From Aricia agestis (lineage: Eukaryota; Arthropoda; Insecta; Lepidoptera; Lycaenidae): DNA of 64,000 nucleotides. The notes beneath the pieces were generated by a model, which did not search any database, was not told where the DNA came from, and saw nothing but the letters and a program-made list of their open reading frames with translations. Below, piece by piece: positions 32,023 to 43,497 of this stretch. The stretch is taken from the NCBI RefSeq assembly GCF_905147365.1, contig NC_056423.1:9962501-10026500 (forward strand), in the 5' to 3' direction. Position numbers and translations under genes: made by a program. Within the stretch, counting starts at the first letter, position 1, and the number at the start of each line of letters is the position of its first letter.

Positions 32023-33231
32023 ATGGCTTTCAAGGTGTGTGACATTTTGTTCGTTAAAACGGTGTAATATTACAACTATATGACGCCCGGAACTCCGTTT
32101 CGCCAAAATTCGTTTAAATATCGCACATTTACCTCGTCCTCTCCTCTGTATTTCCCGGGACTCAAAGAATCTCCATACTAAATTTTGCAAAATCGGTTCA
32201 GCGGTTTGGGCGTGAAAAGGGGACAGACAGACACACTTTCGAATTCTAATAAATAATAATATTAGTATGGATACATAATAATTACACGACTCACGAGTGA
32301 TTACCGTTAAGTTAAAAGACGTTTCTTGAGAATTTTTATTCTCAATTTGTTTCAGTTACCTACTCGTTTTAAGAACTGTTTTAAATGTTTTAATGTTTGA
32401 GCTATTGATATAATATATTTATGTACAACTATCGTCAGCTATTATAATAATTTTATTATACTTACTTCCATTATGAGAATAATTAAAATATCATATACGT
32501 ATAAAACATAAACATTCTATCCCACCAAAACACTTCGGGACTATTATAAGTACTTACAGCTATTCAGAGTCCGATGTCCTTGGGGTTCGTGTGACTTTTC
32601 CAATATGTCAGACAAAGATAAGTACTTATACTAATTCGCTGAGTATTTAATCGTATAGTAACTTTTTTTTAAATTTCAGTTTGTAGTCCTCGCCTGCTTC
32701 GTGGCCGCGGCCAGCGCCGGCCTCCTCCCGGCCGCCCCAGTGGCGTACTCCGCCCCCGTCTACCACGCGGCCCCGGCCTACCAGACCTACGCCGCGCCCG
32801 TCGCCAAGGTGGTAGCCCCCGTGGCCAAGGTCGAGGAGTACGACCCCCACCCCCAGTACACGTTCTCGTACGACGTGCAGGACGGCCACACCGGCGACTC
32901 CAAGAGCCAGCACGAGACGCGCGACGGTGACGTGGTCCAGGGCGCCTACTCCGTGGTCGACCCCGACGGCACCAAGCGCACCGTGGAGTACACCGCCGAC
33001 CCCCACAACGGCTTCAACGCCGTCGTCCACAGGGAGCCCCTCGGCGCCCCCGTCGTCGCCAAGGTCGCCGCCCCCGTCGCCTACGCCGCCCCCGTCGCCA
33101 AGGTCGCCGCCCCCGTAGCCTACGCCGCCCCCGTGTACCACTCCGCCCCCGTGTACCACTCCGCCCCCGTGGCCTACCACTCCGCCCCCGTGGTCCACTC
33201 CGCCCCCCTCGCCTACTCCTACCACCACTAA
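32023..33231 (+). CDS. CPR-e: RR-2 cuticular protein, 187 aa
   Basis: Hard-cuticle type chitin-binding protein. Exon 1 is 32023-32034 (ATG GCT TTC AAG, donor GTGTGT) and exon 2 is 32680-33231 (acceptor AATTTCAG), with a 645-bp intron. The signal peptide is MAFKFVVLACFVAAASA. The RR-2 core at about 55-124 is a textbook match: EEYDPHPQYTFSYDVQD, TGDSKSQHETRDGDVVQGAY, DPDGTKRTVEYTADPHNGFN. It is followed by KVAAPVAYAAP and SAPVYHSAPV repeats ending SYHH, so His side chains near the C-terminus are plentiful. Third codon positions are almost all G or C, far above the surrounding AT-rich DNA. The predicted protein is identical to CPR-f, and exon 2 is in a palindrome arm. AATAAA is at 33273. A Helitron-like copy sits in intron 1. 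Confidence 0.93.
32076..32271 (-). mobile_element. Helitron-like short element in CPR-e intron 1
   Basis: Plus strand shows ATGACGCCCGGAACTCCG at the left and AATATTAGTATGGA at the right, the reverse of the TCC...CTAG form. It starts about 40 bp inside the intron. Confidence 0.65.
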
Positions 33232-33636
33232 ACTGATCTACCTCTAGTCAGATAATAAGAGCTTATTTATTGAATAAAATGTTGAATTATTACTTTCATT
33301 CTATTACTTTGCATCCTAGTTATTGAAGGAGAAAAATTATTTGTTAACAAAAAATGTAACCCGACTTCCCAGGCAAAAACAATAATAAGTATTATTCTTA
33401 AAATGATCTGAAAAGGATCAAATAATTAGCTAGCTAGCTAAGCGATGACTTATGTCAAATCGCATACATTTTGTAACGCTAGCATTAGCGTTAGCGTTAG
33501 CTCTTTGCCACTTGTCTACAGGCCCAGGCAAAAAAAATTAATCCCGGTTACAAACTAATAACAAAAGCATTCATAAGTTTCTATTACTTAACAACAAGAA
33601 ACTTTTAAAAGTATATGAATACTATATGACGCCCGC

Positions 33637-33805
33637 CACTCACCACAGGTACAATAACAAGATGTTTTCACACTCTACAAATTAGTTAGCACAGTTTATG
33701 TGGGAGATTGGTGCCTAAACTACGCGTAGCCTGTATTTCAGGACATTCAGGATCTCTCTCGTTTTTTCCAGCTAGTCACACAGAGTAGTGAATTTATTAT
33801 TAATT

Positions 33806-33859
<54 letters not shown>

Positions 33860-35420
33860 ATTTTTTTTTTTTTTAATGAAATAAGGGGGCAAACGAACAA
33901 CGAGGGAATAGGGTAATAGGGGAGGGTAGGAAAGGGAATAGGGTAGGGGATTGGGCCTCCGCTAAACTCACTCACTCGGCGAAACACAGCGCCAGCGCTG
34001 TTTCACGCCGGTTTTCATTGTGAACGTGGTATTTATCCGGTCGAGCCGGCCCATTCGTACCGTAGCATGGCTAATAAATAGAAAATAAGTAAGTACATAT
34101 TTTGTTATTATTCATGTCATAAGAGATTTTAATTTATTATACATGTCCATTGAATTATGTTTCTTTGAATATCATATATTCATTCAGTGTGTAATAAATG
34201 TTTTCATACAAAGTAATTATTCTGTTTTTTATTCAAATCTACAACTTTTTTGCTAGCCCTACAGACATAAGCCCAAAAGTCATAAACATAATTACTTGGG
34301 ACCAATCGCCAAAAAATTATAAAAATTCATATCTGGTCATTGGGCCCACTGGGCCCAAAAACCTTGGTTGGGACAAAACACCAGAGTACTCGATCGGATG
34401 GCAGTTCATCTGTTTCTGATCAGAAATTTCGGACAATCTGCGGCCGGCCTAAGTCGATCATTCACTAACTCGTTCGAAAGGTAATAATTTCATTCATACT
34501 TTGAAGTTTGACGTTATAACTACATCTACTGAATTTCAAACAATCTATCGCGTTTAGTGTTCACGTAAGAAACACACATCTCACTAAATCTTACCAAGGG
34601 GGGGGGGGTGTCAGAAAGTAAAAAAAAAAAAAACACCTCACGTAATTTATGATCCTGAATTTAAGTTCTGATTTAAGGATGCTGAATTTTGGTTTCAGAA
34701 TTAAAATTAGCATTAATTTAGGTTCCTGCAGTTAGTCTATAACAACGGATGTCTAGTACCTGTAACATAGGTCCTTCAGGCTTCAGGTACTTAACATGGG
34801 GCCAGATTGACGGCGTTTTAAGTCTTTATAAAATAAAATAAAACGATCCTACATTTTTTCATCAACAAAGATAGATTCCCGCCTAATGGATCCTGAATTT
34901 AAGTTGCAGTATTTAGGGATTTTAGGGATCCATCCTTCCATCCATTCCTCATGATTTATGATTCTGAATTAAGAAACATGAATTTAGTTTCCTTTTTAGT
35001 TTCCTGAGTATATAGGACCACTGAATTTAGGCTCCTGAATTTAGAATTCTAGTTTAGTATCTCAAGTTTGCTATTTTTCCACTCAATGTTTAAAAACAGA
35101 AATTCTAAAATAATAGAAACTACTAAATAGGAGATTGAGTACCTACATAAATAGTAAGTAATACTTTTGACCGAATTGAAAAAAATCTGTAAACTACAAA
35201 ATATCCAAACTTCACTTAATATTATAAAATACATATGTGGGAGTGTGTCCGTCTGTCTGTTTGTCTGTCTGTAACCTGTTCACTACCAAACCGCTGAATC
35301 GATTATGCTATTTGGTATGGAGATACTTTAAGGCCCGGGAAAGGACATAGGATAGGTACTTTTTATCCCGGCAAAATGTACGGTTCCTACGCGATAAACT
35401 AATTTTGGCGCAACGGAGTT
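33637..35420. other. Palindrome spacer: (AT)n, LINE tail, no gene
   Basis: It holds a long (TA)n tract at about 33808-33857 followed by a T run, a LINE-tail repeat at about 33863-34070, a long C/G run and poly-A at about 34600-34634, and a stretch at 34640-35045 in which TCCTGAATTTA-like motifs recur irregularly. A 73-codon frame at 34198 has no family resemblance. Confidence 0.6.
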
Positions 35421-35434
35421 GCGGGCGTCATGTA
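35214..35434 (+). mobile_element. Helitron-like short element at the palindrome's inner edge
   Basis: TAATATTATAAAATAC head, (GTCT)n, CCCGGGAAAGGACATAGGAT and the GCAACGGAGTTGC hairpin, ending GTCATGTAG. The last 14 bp (35421-35434) belong to the palindrome arm. The rest does not. Confidence 0.65.
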
Positions 35435-35825
35435 GTATTCATATACTTTTAAAAGTTTGTTGTTGTTAAGTAATAGAAACTTATGAATGCTTTTGTTATT
35501 AGTTTGTAACCGGGATTAATTTTTTTTGCCTGGGCCTGTAGACAAGTGGCAAAGAGCTAACGCTAACGCTAATGCTAGCGTTACAAAATGTATGCGATTT
35601 GACATAAGTCATCGCTTAGCTAGCTAGCTAATTATTTGATCCTTTTCAGATCATTTTAAGAATAATACTTATTATTGTTTTTGCCTGGGAAGTCGGGTTA
35701 CATTTTTTGTTAAAAAATAATTTTTCTCCTTCAATAACTAGGATGCAAAGTAATAGAATGAAAGTAATAATTCAACATTTTATTCAATAAATAAGCTCTT
35801 ATTATCTGACTAGAGGTAGATCAGT

Positions 35826-36695
35826 TTAGTGGTGGTAGGAGTAGGCGAGGGGGGCGGAGTGGACCACGGGGGCGGAGTGGTAGGCCACGGGGGCGGAGTG
35901 GTACACGGGGGCGGAGTGGTACACGGGGGCGGCGTAGGCTACGGGGGCGGCGACCTTGGCGACGGGGGCGGCGTAGGCGACGGGGGCGGCGACCTTGGCG
36001 ACGACGGGGGCGCCGAGGGGCTCCCTGTGGACGACGGCGTTGAAGCCGTTGTGGGGGTCGGCGGTGTACTCCACGGTGCGCTTGGTGCCGTCGGGGTCGA
36101 CCACGGAGTAGGCGCCCTGGACCACGTCACCGTCGCGCGTCTCGTGCTGGCTCTTGGAGTCGCCGGTGTGGCCGTCCTGCACGTCGTACGAGAACGTGTA
36201 TTGGGGGTGGGGGTCGTACTCCTCGACCTTGGCCACGGGGGCTACCACCTTGGCGACGGGCGCGGCGTAGGTCTGGTAGGCCGGGGCCGCGTGGTAGACG
36301 GGGGCGGAGTACGCCACTGGGGCGGCCGGGAGGAGGCCGGCGCTGGCCGCGGCCACGAAGCAGGCGAGGACTACAAACTGAAATTAAAGAAAATATTACG
36401 ACTACACCTAAGTCCAATTCAATTCAAAAGTTAGAAAGTACCACGACCGTAACTGGGACACGGAGGAAGAAAGTAAAAGTATTTACTTTTTTATGAATAC
36501 TTTTAATCCTTCTTTTAATTGTTGAGTTACATTTTATTTATTTTCAGTAAAACTTTTAATCAAATGAAAGTATTCATTAAATGTATTTGAGTGTGATAAA
36601 ATCCAAACGGCGAATCGAGGCACAAAACTTAATTTGACAAAATTTATATGAAATTTTGTGCTTGGTTGTTTAAATTATAGTACCTTGAAAGCCAT
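35826..36695 (-). CDS. CPR-f: RR-2 cuticular protein, 187 aa, identical to CPR-e
   Basis: Exon 1 is 36684-36695 (ATG GCT TTC AAG, donor GTACTA) and exon 2 is 35826-36377, with an intron of only 306 bp, shorter than the 645 bp in CPR-e. The joined protein is the same 187 residues as CPR-e, including MAFK from a separate first exon outside the palindrome. AATAAA on minus is at 35779-35784. It should have the same role as CPR-e. Its different upstream sequence could give it different timing or tissue. The gene pair is convergent, with 3' ends facing each other across the spacer. Confidence 0.93.
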
Positions 36696-36748
36696 GTTGA
36701 CTGTTGTACTAATTATTGTACTATGTTATGTCAGTACTGTCATGCAGC

Positions 36749-36755
36749 TTATATA
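36749..36755 (-). promoter_or_regulatory. TATA box of CPR-f
   Basis: TATATAA on minus, 60 bp before the ATG at 36695. Confidence 0.6.
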
Positions 36756-36779
36756 CATACAGTACTGTCCTCAGGCGCC

Positions 36780-37380
36780 CACGGTATACAACCGGTCGTT
36801 GACTTTGAACTTTACTGGGCAATAACAGGAATTTATTGGTCCACATCTGTACGCTGTTCAGAGAAATTCTACCTCTAATAAGACCTTTATGTCAATGATG
36901 TAAGGGTCAGAATGAAGGAGTGGATTACTGAAAGAATTTCTTCGTGCATATTTATGTGAAAAAAAAGTGAGGTCAATTAAAATTACGCGACACAGTTTAA
37001 AGGTTTGTCATAATGTGCACTTTAATAAAGACATTTTGAAGCTATATTTGTTTTTTTTTTTTGGAAAAATATTTTCGTCAATAAAATCTATGCTTTGGAG
37101 CTTAAAAAATTTTAAAAAAAGTTTTTCATCAATAAATGTATCGATTGTTAGCCTTAGTTAAAGATCTGGCGATAGTTGTAACCCAGGCTGCCTTGCTTTA
37201 TATTCACAAGCTCTTTACATAATAATATTATGACAGCAAAATTATACTATGGCTTTAAATTGGTTTATCATAGAGCATCTACACTACGTAGGTCAAATAA
37301 GTAACATAATATTACATAACATGTAGTCAAATTAAAATTCAGCATTTAGCTCAATAAAACCCATAAATAATGCAATTAAA
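36780..37380. other. CPR-f to CPR-g spacer, nothing identified
   Basis: 600 bp of AT-rich DNA between the CPR-f promoter and the CPR-g 3' end. I see no repeat family or gene in it. Confidence 0.6.
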
Positions 37381-37435
37381 TACTTTATTGTTACAATTAA
37401 ATAATACAATAATTAAAATTACAAACTAAACAACA

Positions 37436-39470
37436 CTAATGGTGGTAGATGGGTGCGGAGTAGGCCACGGGTGCCGCGTGGACCACTGGTCCAGAGTGGA
37501 CGAGATGACCAGAGTGGACGGCATGGACCACCGGAGATGAGGAGTAGGCGATGGGAGCTGAATAAGCGATAGGGGAATGGTACGCCACTGGGTGGACCAC
37601 TGGTGCATGCACCACAGGCGCAGCGTGGACCACAGACGCCACTTTCGCGACCACAGGTGTCGGGTTCACCACAGGGGGTTTAGCCACTTTAGCGATGATG
37701 GGACCAGCACCCGCCTCCTTGCTGACAACAGCGTTGAAGCCATTCTGAGCGTCAGCGGTGTAATCCACCGTGCGCTTGCTGCCATCTGGCTCGATCAGGG
37801 AGTACGAACCCTGGACGACATCGCCGTCTCGGGTCTCGTGTTGGCTCTTCGTGTCTCCAGTTATTCCATCAGCCACGTCGTAGGAGAAGCTGTATTGGGG
37901 ATGCGAGTCGTATTCCTCTGGTTTCACCTCTTTCTCGTAAGCCGGGGTGCTATATGACGGTGTGGAGTACTGGGGCAGCAGGCCGGCGGAGCCAGCAGCC
38001 ACGAAGCACGTGAAGATAACGAACTGAAAGAAGAATTTATGACGTTAGACTTTTCACCCTACAAACAATAATAGCGTTTGATACATGAAGAAAATTCACG
38101 TTTAGGATTTTGGCCTTTATATAACATGATTTACGGCGTATTAGTTAACAACGCACAACATAATATCTAGGTATCATTTTTGTCGTGCCTTGTCACATAG
38201 CCTAATCCAGAGGATATAAACTGTTAGTTTGGATTTTTTTATGAACATTGAATGTTAATCCACAGACCACAGGTATATCATTTCGTTTATCCTAGCAAAC
38301 TTGCACATTTTAAGTTACAATGTAGATTTAGTATTGGTTTCGCTTCGAGCGCCAACAATTATTCAGTGTTTGAAAAGGGCGAGCGAAGCAAGCCCTAGTT
38401 TATCCCACAACCTTAAGGTCCTAGACAAGCGGCAAGCGATTATCGTAAACGCAAACCCCACAAAATGTATGGGAATTGACATGTATTCGCTAGCGAAGCG
38501 ATGACTTATGTCAAATCGCATGTTAGCTTTTACGATAATTTCAGAATTCTAGCCATAGCGGTTCCTGAGATACAGCCTGGAGACAGACAGACGGACAGAC
38601 AACGAAGTCTTAGTAATAGGGTCCCGTTTTTACCCTTTGGGTACGGAACCCTAAAAAAATTTTCCCTCAAATAGAACCTATGATTGCCATTGACTTTAGA
38701 AAGCTTTTAGATCTGCTACTCGTAGATAATTCCGTGACATTGGATGTGACCCCCACATGTCTAGGGTAATTGTTACTACAAATTTCTCTACCACAATGAA
38801 TTAATTACTAGCTTAAGCCGAGCTTTGTGAGGGCTCGCGTCGTCACACCTTGACTGACTGATGATATCACATAGTTACATATAAAAGACCTTGACTGACT
38901 GATGATAACGCATCTACATATAAATGAAAATTACTATGCTAAAGCACAAATTAATAGGCGTGATAGTTTTTCCGTAAAGTGTACCACAAAATGTTGTGCT
39001 GATGCCGCCTCTAGCGTGATAACATTGCAGTAATATAATATGTCCTATTCTACAATGAGTTTCTAAAATACTAGAGTAGCAATGTCTTACAAAAGATTCT
39101 CAGAAATGCGTAACCACTTTTTTGTTCAAAAGACAATGTCAAGTCATATATTCGTTATGTCATTATGTATGTGAGATATGCCTGCAGGCATCTTCGAAGT
39201 GGCAACGCGTTGCTACCGTAAACTTCCAATCTAGTTACGTTAGTAACATAGAGTGCATAGAATATCATTGCTATTCTACCTAACCTTACACTAAACTCTA
39301 TTTTTTCGCCAAATATAAAGGTTGAACTTTTCTAACGTTTAGAAACCGATACCTACATACGCAAAGTTGTATTACTCATTAACATGTTTTATGTGATATT
39401 GTTGATTATTTTTTATTATTACAAAATAAAAATTGCAAATTTTCGGTTAAAAACTCACCCTGGCAACCAT
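37436..39470 (-). CDS. CPR-g: RR-2 cuticular protein, 199 aa
   Basis: Exon 1 is 39459-39470 (ATG GTT GCC AGG, donor GTGAGT) and exon 2 is 37436-38023 (acceptor TCTTTCAG), with an intron of 1435 bp. The signal peptide reads MVARFVIFTCFVAAGSA. A short STPSYSTPAYEKEVKPE segment leads into the RR-2 core at about 40-107: EEYDSHPQYSFSYDVADGIT, DTKSQHETRDGDVVQGSY, EPDGSKRTVDYTADAQNGFN. NAVVSKEAG replaces the usual NAVVHREP, so the basic residue after the core is shifted. The tail is Val/His-rich (HAAPVVHAPVVHPVAYHSPI) and ends IYHH. Codon use is less GC-biased than in e/f/h, so it has not taken part in their recent homogenisation. AATAAA (minus) is at 37384-37389. Confidence 0.9.
38415..38540. repeat. 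MITE-like repeat, TGACATAAGTCATCGC family
   Basis: GACAAGCGGCAAGCGATTAT and the complement-like CGAAGCGATGACTTATGTCA fold back on each other inside CPR-g intron 1. Confidence 0.5.
38541..38656 (-). repeat. GGGTTCCGTACCC interspersed repeat, fragment
   Basis: Minus-strand AGGGTTCCGTACCCAAAGGG head with the (GTCT)n and CCAGGCTGTATCTCAGGAAC blocks. Longer copies are at 41676-42106 and 58640-59027. Others are at 50584-50825 (minus) and 63108-63155. Full copies end TCCGACTCGCACTTGGCCGA. The class is unknown. Confidence 0.6.
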
Positions 39471-39518
39471 TGTTGTGTGAATGGAGATGAGCAAGTGATG
39501 GGTAAGTGTTGTTGTCAG

Positions 39519-39526
39519 GTTATATA
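39519..39526 (-). promoter_or_regulatory. Core promoter of CPR-g
   Basis: TATATAAC on minus, 56 bp before the ATG at 39470. ATCACTT at about 39495 fits an initiator. Confidence 0.6.
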
Positions 39527-40027
39527 CCATACGTGGCCGCCCCGGGCTGGACATATGGGACAAGGCCCACCACAAAATAGGGCCCATCGGACCGCATCCT
39601 TATATGCGCTTATTACGCCATCTTGACTTTTGATATATAAGAGCGGGGTCGATACGTCAATTTGAGAAAAAATCGATGCCATAAAAATTTTGCCCGCGGC
39701 TTTGCCCGCATGATTACAGATATTATGCAATTTTGATTTCCTATTTACCTACTGGTGCCCTTTTGTAAATATCTTTTTCCTGAGATAGAAACATCATTCC
39801 CTATATACTTACTGCTTATTTTAGCCAAAATTTGTAACAAAAAAGAATTAGTGAAATCGGTTCAGCTGTCCTCGAGATTTACCCTCTTGTGTACAAAAGT
39901 GAAGAAAGAAATTGGTCTTTCAGCACTGCTACTTTCACAGTGAATACTCTACAAGGAACACTTACCACATGTACCCTAAAGTATTATCACGTTTTGTTAC
40001 ACCCTTTATATAGTAAGATAATAATAT

Positions 40028-40240
40028 AGATAACAAGAAGCATTGTAAATTTTATTTTAAAAGATTAATTTTTTTTACCTCACTTTTTTTTGGTAAAAGA
40101 AGTGGGCCCCGTGCGAGTTTCTTACGCCGGTTCTTCTCGCCGGGATAGTTCCTGAACCGGTGGTAGGCACCGTAGCTAATATGAACATTCTGAAAGTATT
40201 TGCTTAAAATCTACTCAGAAATAAAACATTTTTTATTTAT
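40028..40240 (+). mobile_element. LINE 3' UTR fragment
   Basis: TTGTAAATTTTATTTTAAAA, TTCTTACGCCGGTTCTTCTC and AGAAATAAAACATTTTTTAT match the 3' end of the LINE at 25951-26807. Confidence 0.65.
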
Positions 40241-40971
40241 TTTTATTTTTATTTAAGAAAAACACATTTACGTTAGGATTCAGCAGTGTATCTCGGAACT
40301 TTTATAGTTATGAATGATCTATATTACAACTGACGGGCGCTTTTACTGTCAAGCGTGTTGTCAACCATGCGCGGATCGGCATGCGGGTGCCAAAGGCCCT
40401 TGGCCCGCATGACAGGACAAACATCTATGTAATGATAGGATGCGGGCCACTTGCATGCGGAAAACCGCGCGCGGGCGACGACACGCATGACAGGAAAAGC
40501 CCTTAGGTTAAAAGTCCTAGACTGCAAGCAAATTCTTGCAGGCTGCCTAGACAAGCATTGGGCAGACAAGTAGGTACTTAGTACTAATACTACCTTAAAA
40601 ATATGTTATGTAACGACACCGCAGAGGTCACAACCGTTATTCATGACCTCTCTTGACCTTGCCTTTGGTGCTACGATATAATAGTCCTTATATTATAATA
40701 TATTCGCGATAAACGAATTTTGGCGCAACGGAGTTGCGGGCGTCATCTAGTTCTAAATAACCTCCTTTTTTTGAAGTCAGTTAATAAAAATATTCAAGAT
40801 GTCGCCTACAAGTAAGTCTACGTAAAAAGTTATAACGCAGAAATTCTTCATATTAAACATATTATTATTTTCTGATTTGACGTGTGCAACATGTCGAATT
40901 TTGGTCTAATTATTTACTGTATGTTCTAGTAGCGCCCTCTGCTCTGACCTTTGCATTATATTCCCTATTAA

Positions 40972-41584
40972 CCTTCAAGCGGTCTCGCGGCGTCGAATCG
41001 ACTCCCCTCAATACATTTTCGTTGATATTATCGACATTTCTCGTTGAATCTGAATAATTCTCTCAGAAGCTTTTCATAATTTAACTATCTACAAAATAAA
41101 TAGCTTACACTTATTCTCCACACCCCCTTTGCAGCAAGGACCTCAATTGTTTTGGTATCGACGCCGGTGTCGAAAAGACTCCGCGCGCCTCTATTATAAC
41201 TTTATATGTAGTTTTCATATAATTGAGGCAAATTCTATGTTTATTTATAAAACTAAGTCGTCGTTGACCGATAAACCCGAGTGTTATAATTGCTAGCTGA
41301 AAAAAAAAATTGGAACTAGGATAAGAAAATTCCGATCACTTTTTCTGCCGCTGTTCACACAAGATAAGCTACTTTGGATCATCGGATTTTATAATTAAGT
41401 TTTTATTAAAAATATATTTAATTTTCTGGGTAAATTGCTTACTTTTAAAAAGAGTAATAATTAAATTTATGAAATAATAAATAATGTTGAATGAAAAGTG
41501 TTTTCTTTCCCAAATTCACCTACGACGTCTTTTAGGTTACGCGCGACTACTGCCGTTACAAAATAGCGCGCGCCCGCTTGAAGG
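40972..41584. mobile_element. piggyBac-like MITE with TTAA target
   Basis: TTAA at 40968-40971 and 41585-41588 flanks perfect inverted ends CCTTCAAGCGG / CCGCTTGAAGG. TTAA duplication with CC-starting termini is the piggyBac pattern. No transposase frame is present in the 613 bp. Confidence 0.65.
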
Positions 41585-41675
41585 TTAAAAAACAATTTTT
41601 ATATTTTATAATTTTGTTAGTACATGTCAATAACAATGATATTGATTTATATGCAGATGAACCCACATAATTTTA

Positions 41676-42106
41676 GGGTTCCGTACCCAAAGGGTAAAAA
41701 CGGGACCCTATTACTAAGACTTCGTTGTATGTCCGTCTGTCTGTCTCCAGGCTACTATCTCAAGAACCGCTATAGCTAGACTTTAGAAATTTTCACAGAT
41801 ATATATATCTGTTGCCGCTATTACAACAAATACTGAAAACAAAATAAAATTAATATTTAAGGGGGGCTCCCATACAACAAACTTTTTCGGCCTTTTTCGC
41901 TCTATATCAATAATGGCAAGATGTAGGCCACAGGTAGGCACTTGAATTTTTCACAAATTCTTTTGTAATATGTGTACTTTAATATTTCAAAAAATACAAA
42001 TTTTAGGGGGGCTCCCATACAAAAATTAAATCCATACAAAGCCTACTTTTGCTCTGTATCGGTACGGAACCCTTCGTGCGCGAGTCCGAATCGCACTTGG
42101 CTGATT
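41676..42106 (+). repeat. GGGTTCCGTACCC interspersed repeat, near full copy
   Basis: Runs from AGGGTTCCGTACCCAAAGGG through AACAACAAATACTGAAAACA and GGGGGGCTCCCATACAA to GTCCGAATCGCACTTGGCTG. Confidence 0.65.
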
Positions 42107-42596
42107 TTTTTTATCATACAGAGTACAGACTATCGCGAATTAATAGACTTAATGTAACCCGACCAATTAACCTAGGTTCAACATCTGTAGTAAAATATGT
42201 ATCAATAATTTTCTAGTGGTACTTATATGGGTTATGAATTTCGATCCTAGCAAAATGTTATGAGCAATGGCAACTTTAGCTTTTTGTAGGTTTTACCAAG
42301 GAGTGATGTTGGAACGTAGTTCCTTATCGCGCGTTGCGCCTTGCGGGGCTAGACTAAAAAAGTTGTAACGACACTTTTTTATTAGTACCTGCATGCATGG
42401 TAGGGGCAGAGGGCGTAGATAGTTTAGTTTTTTTATTTATATTAATATAATATAATATCTATGGAACGCTTCACAACAACTTCAGTCTGGCCCCGTGCTA
42501 AGTACCTAAAGGACTTGTGTTACAGGTACCAGACAACGGAAATATATTTAATACTTTTATACTATACATATATTTAAGATTTTTATTATATCATAC

Positions 42597-42722
42597 ACAT
42601 ATTTCATACACATCCAGACCCGGGAACATTGAAAACTTTTTGTTCCGTCGGCGGGATGCGAACCCGCGACCCCCGGCTTGTGCTACCAACGCGCTCACCA
42701 CTGAGCCACAGAGGTCCTCAAT
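42597..42722 (-). mobile_element. tRNA-headed SINE
   Basis: On the minus strand TGGCTCAGTGG (42698-42708) and GGGTTCGCATCCC (42653-42665) make good polymerase III A and B boxes. The rest does not fold as an intact tRNA and continues into GAACAAAAAGTTTTCAATG, so it is SINE-like rather than a tRNA gene. Confidence 0.55.
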
Positions 42723-43282
42723 ATCTCTCGTCAATATTGTACGTTAAATACTGTTACAAAATAATACATGGCCAGTCTGTCATCATTTGACTTAATTAAC
42801 CTGAGACTGTCGCAGGAATTATGTCTAAAAAATAATAAAGTCAATATTTTGACAATAGAATATCAAAATCATAGAAAAGCGTTGAAATTTGAAACTTATA
42901 ATTTTTTTATTTAAGGTCGAATTTTGAACATTGGGCGATCCCTAGTATTGAGCAATAGACTCCTATTTATAAGTTCGTTCCATCCGTTAACCCTTGACAC
43001 GTCTCAAGTTTTTTATTATATTATTTTAATAAAGGTTAAAAAAGCAAGGTGGTACTTCAACAAAAACAATAAAATTATCGATTGGTTGGATTCTACTCTT
43101 CTAATAAATAAGTAAACTGTAAACGTTTTGATTTCTAAGAATTAAGTAGTAGTTATTAACATTGGCTTACCAATGTAAGTACTATTTCCGATATAGCACT
43201 GTTTACCTCGTCGAAATTTGAATATTGTTTCTTCACTTTAAAAATAAGTAAGGTGTCAGCAGCAAAAACTCTATCTCATTAT

Positions 43283-43497
43283 CATTTTTAGAAAAAGAAA
43301 TGGGCCCAGAATAGATTTCTGTGGGACACCTAATTCTAATTTGGTTCCTCTGGAGCTTTTACTATTTAAGTCAACTCTTTGAGTTCCATTTTTAAGGTAA
43401 GATGTCAAAGGGCGAGGTATGCCACAGTAGTGCATATTTCTGATCAATGTAGCATGCTAAACATAATCGAAGGCTACGGAGAGATCGCAAAACATTA
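43283..43497 (-). pseudogene. LINE reverse-transcriptase fragment with in-frame stop
   Basis: On the minus strand one frame reads FCDLSVAFDYV, a stop, HATLIRNMHYCGIPRPLTSY, LKNGTQRV and GVPQKSILGPFLFL. These match the motifs of jockey/R1-type reverse transcriptases (DLSKAFD, GVPQGSILGP). Gly is changed to Lys in the GVPQ block and the catalytic downstream part is missing. It is a dead fragment. Confidence 0.7.

Larger units (their letters stand above)
32672..36385. repeat. 3.7-kb palindrome carrying CPR-e and CPR-f exon 2
   Basis: Arms 32672-33636 and 35421-36385 (965 bp each) are inverted copies in which every position pair sums to 69057. I found three single-base differences: 32856/36201 (synonymous CAG/CAA), 33343/35714 and 33625/35432. 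The spacer is 1784 bp. The arms start at the AATTTCAG acceptor, so the two first exons, most of intron 1 and both promoters are outside and unlike. The inner end falls inside the 3' end of a Helitron-like element that is complete only on the right. Confidence 0.95.

Noticed and set aside
32647..33228. Long Gly/Val-rich antisense frame over CPR-e (also 35829-36434, 44113-44511, 37577-37957, 11128-11574)
   Set aside because: It mirrors Ala/Pro-rich exon 2. GC-rich codons leave few stops on the other strand. Splice sites, TATA and family domain support only the cuticle strand.
34198..34419. 73-residue frame in the palindrome spacer
   Set aside because: No start context, no family match, AT-rich and surrounded by repeat debris.
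42646..42718. tRNA gene
   Set aside because: Only A and B boxes fit. The acceptor stem does not close and the sequence continues as a SINE body.
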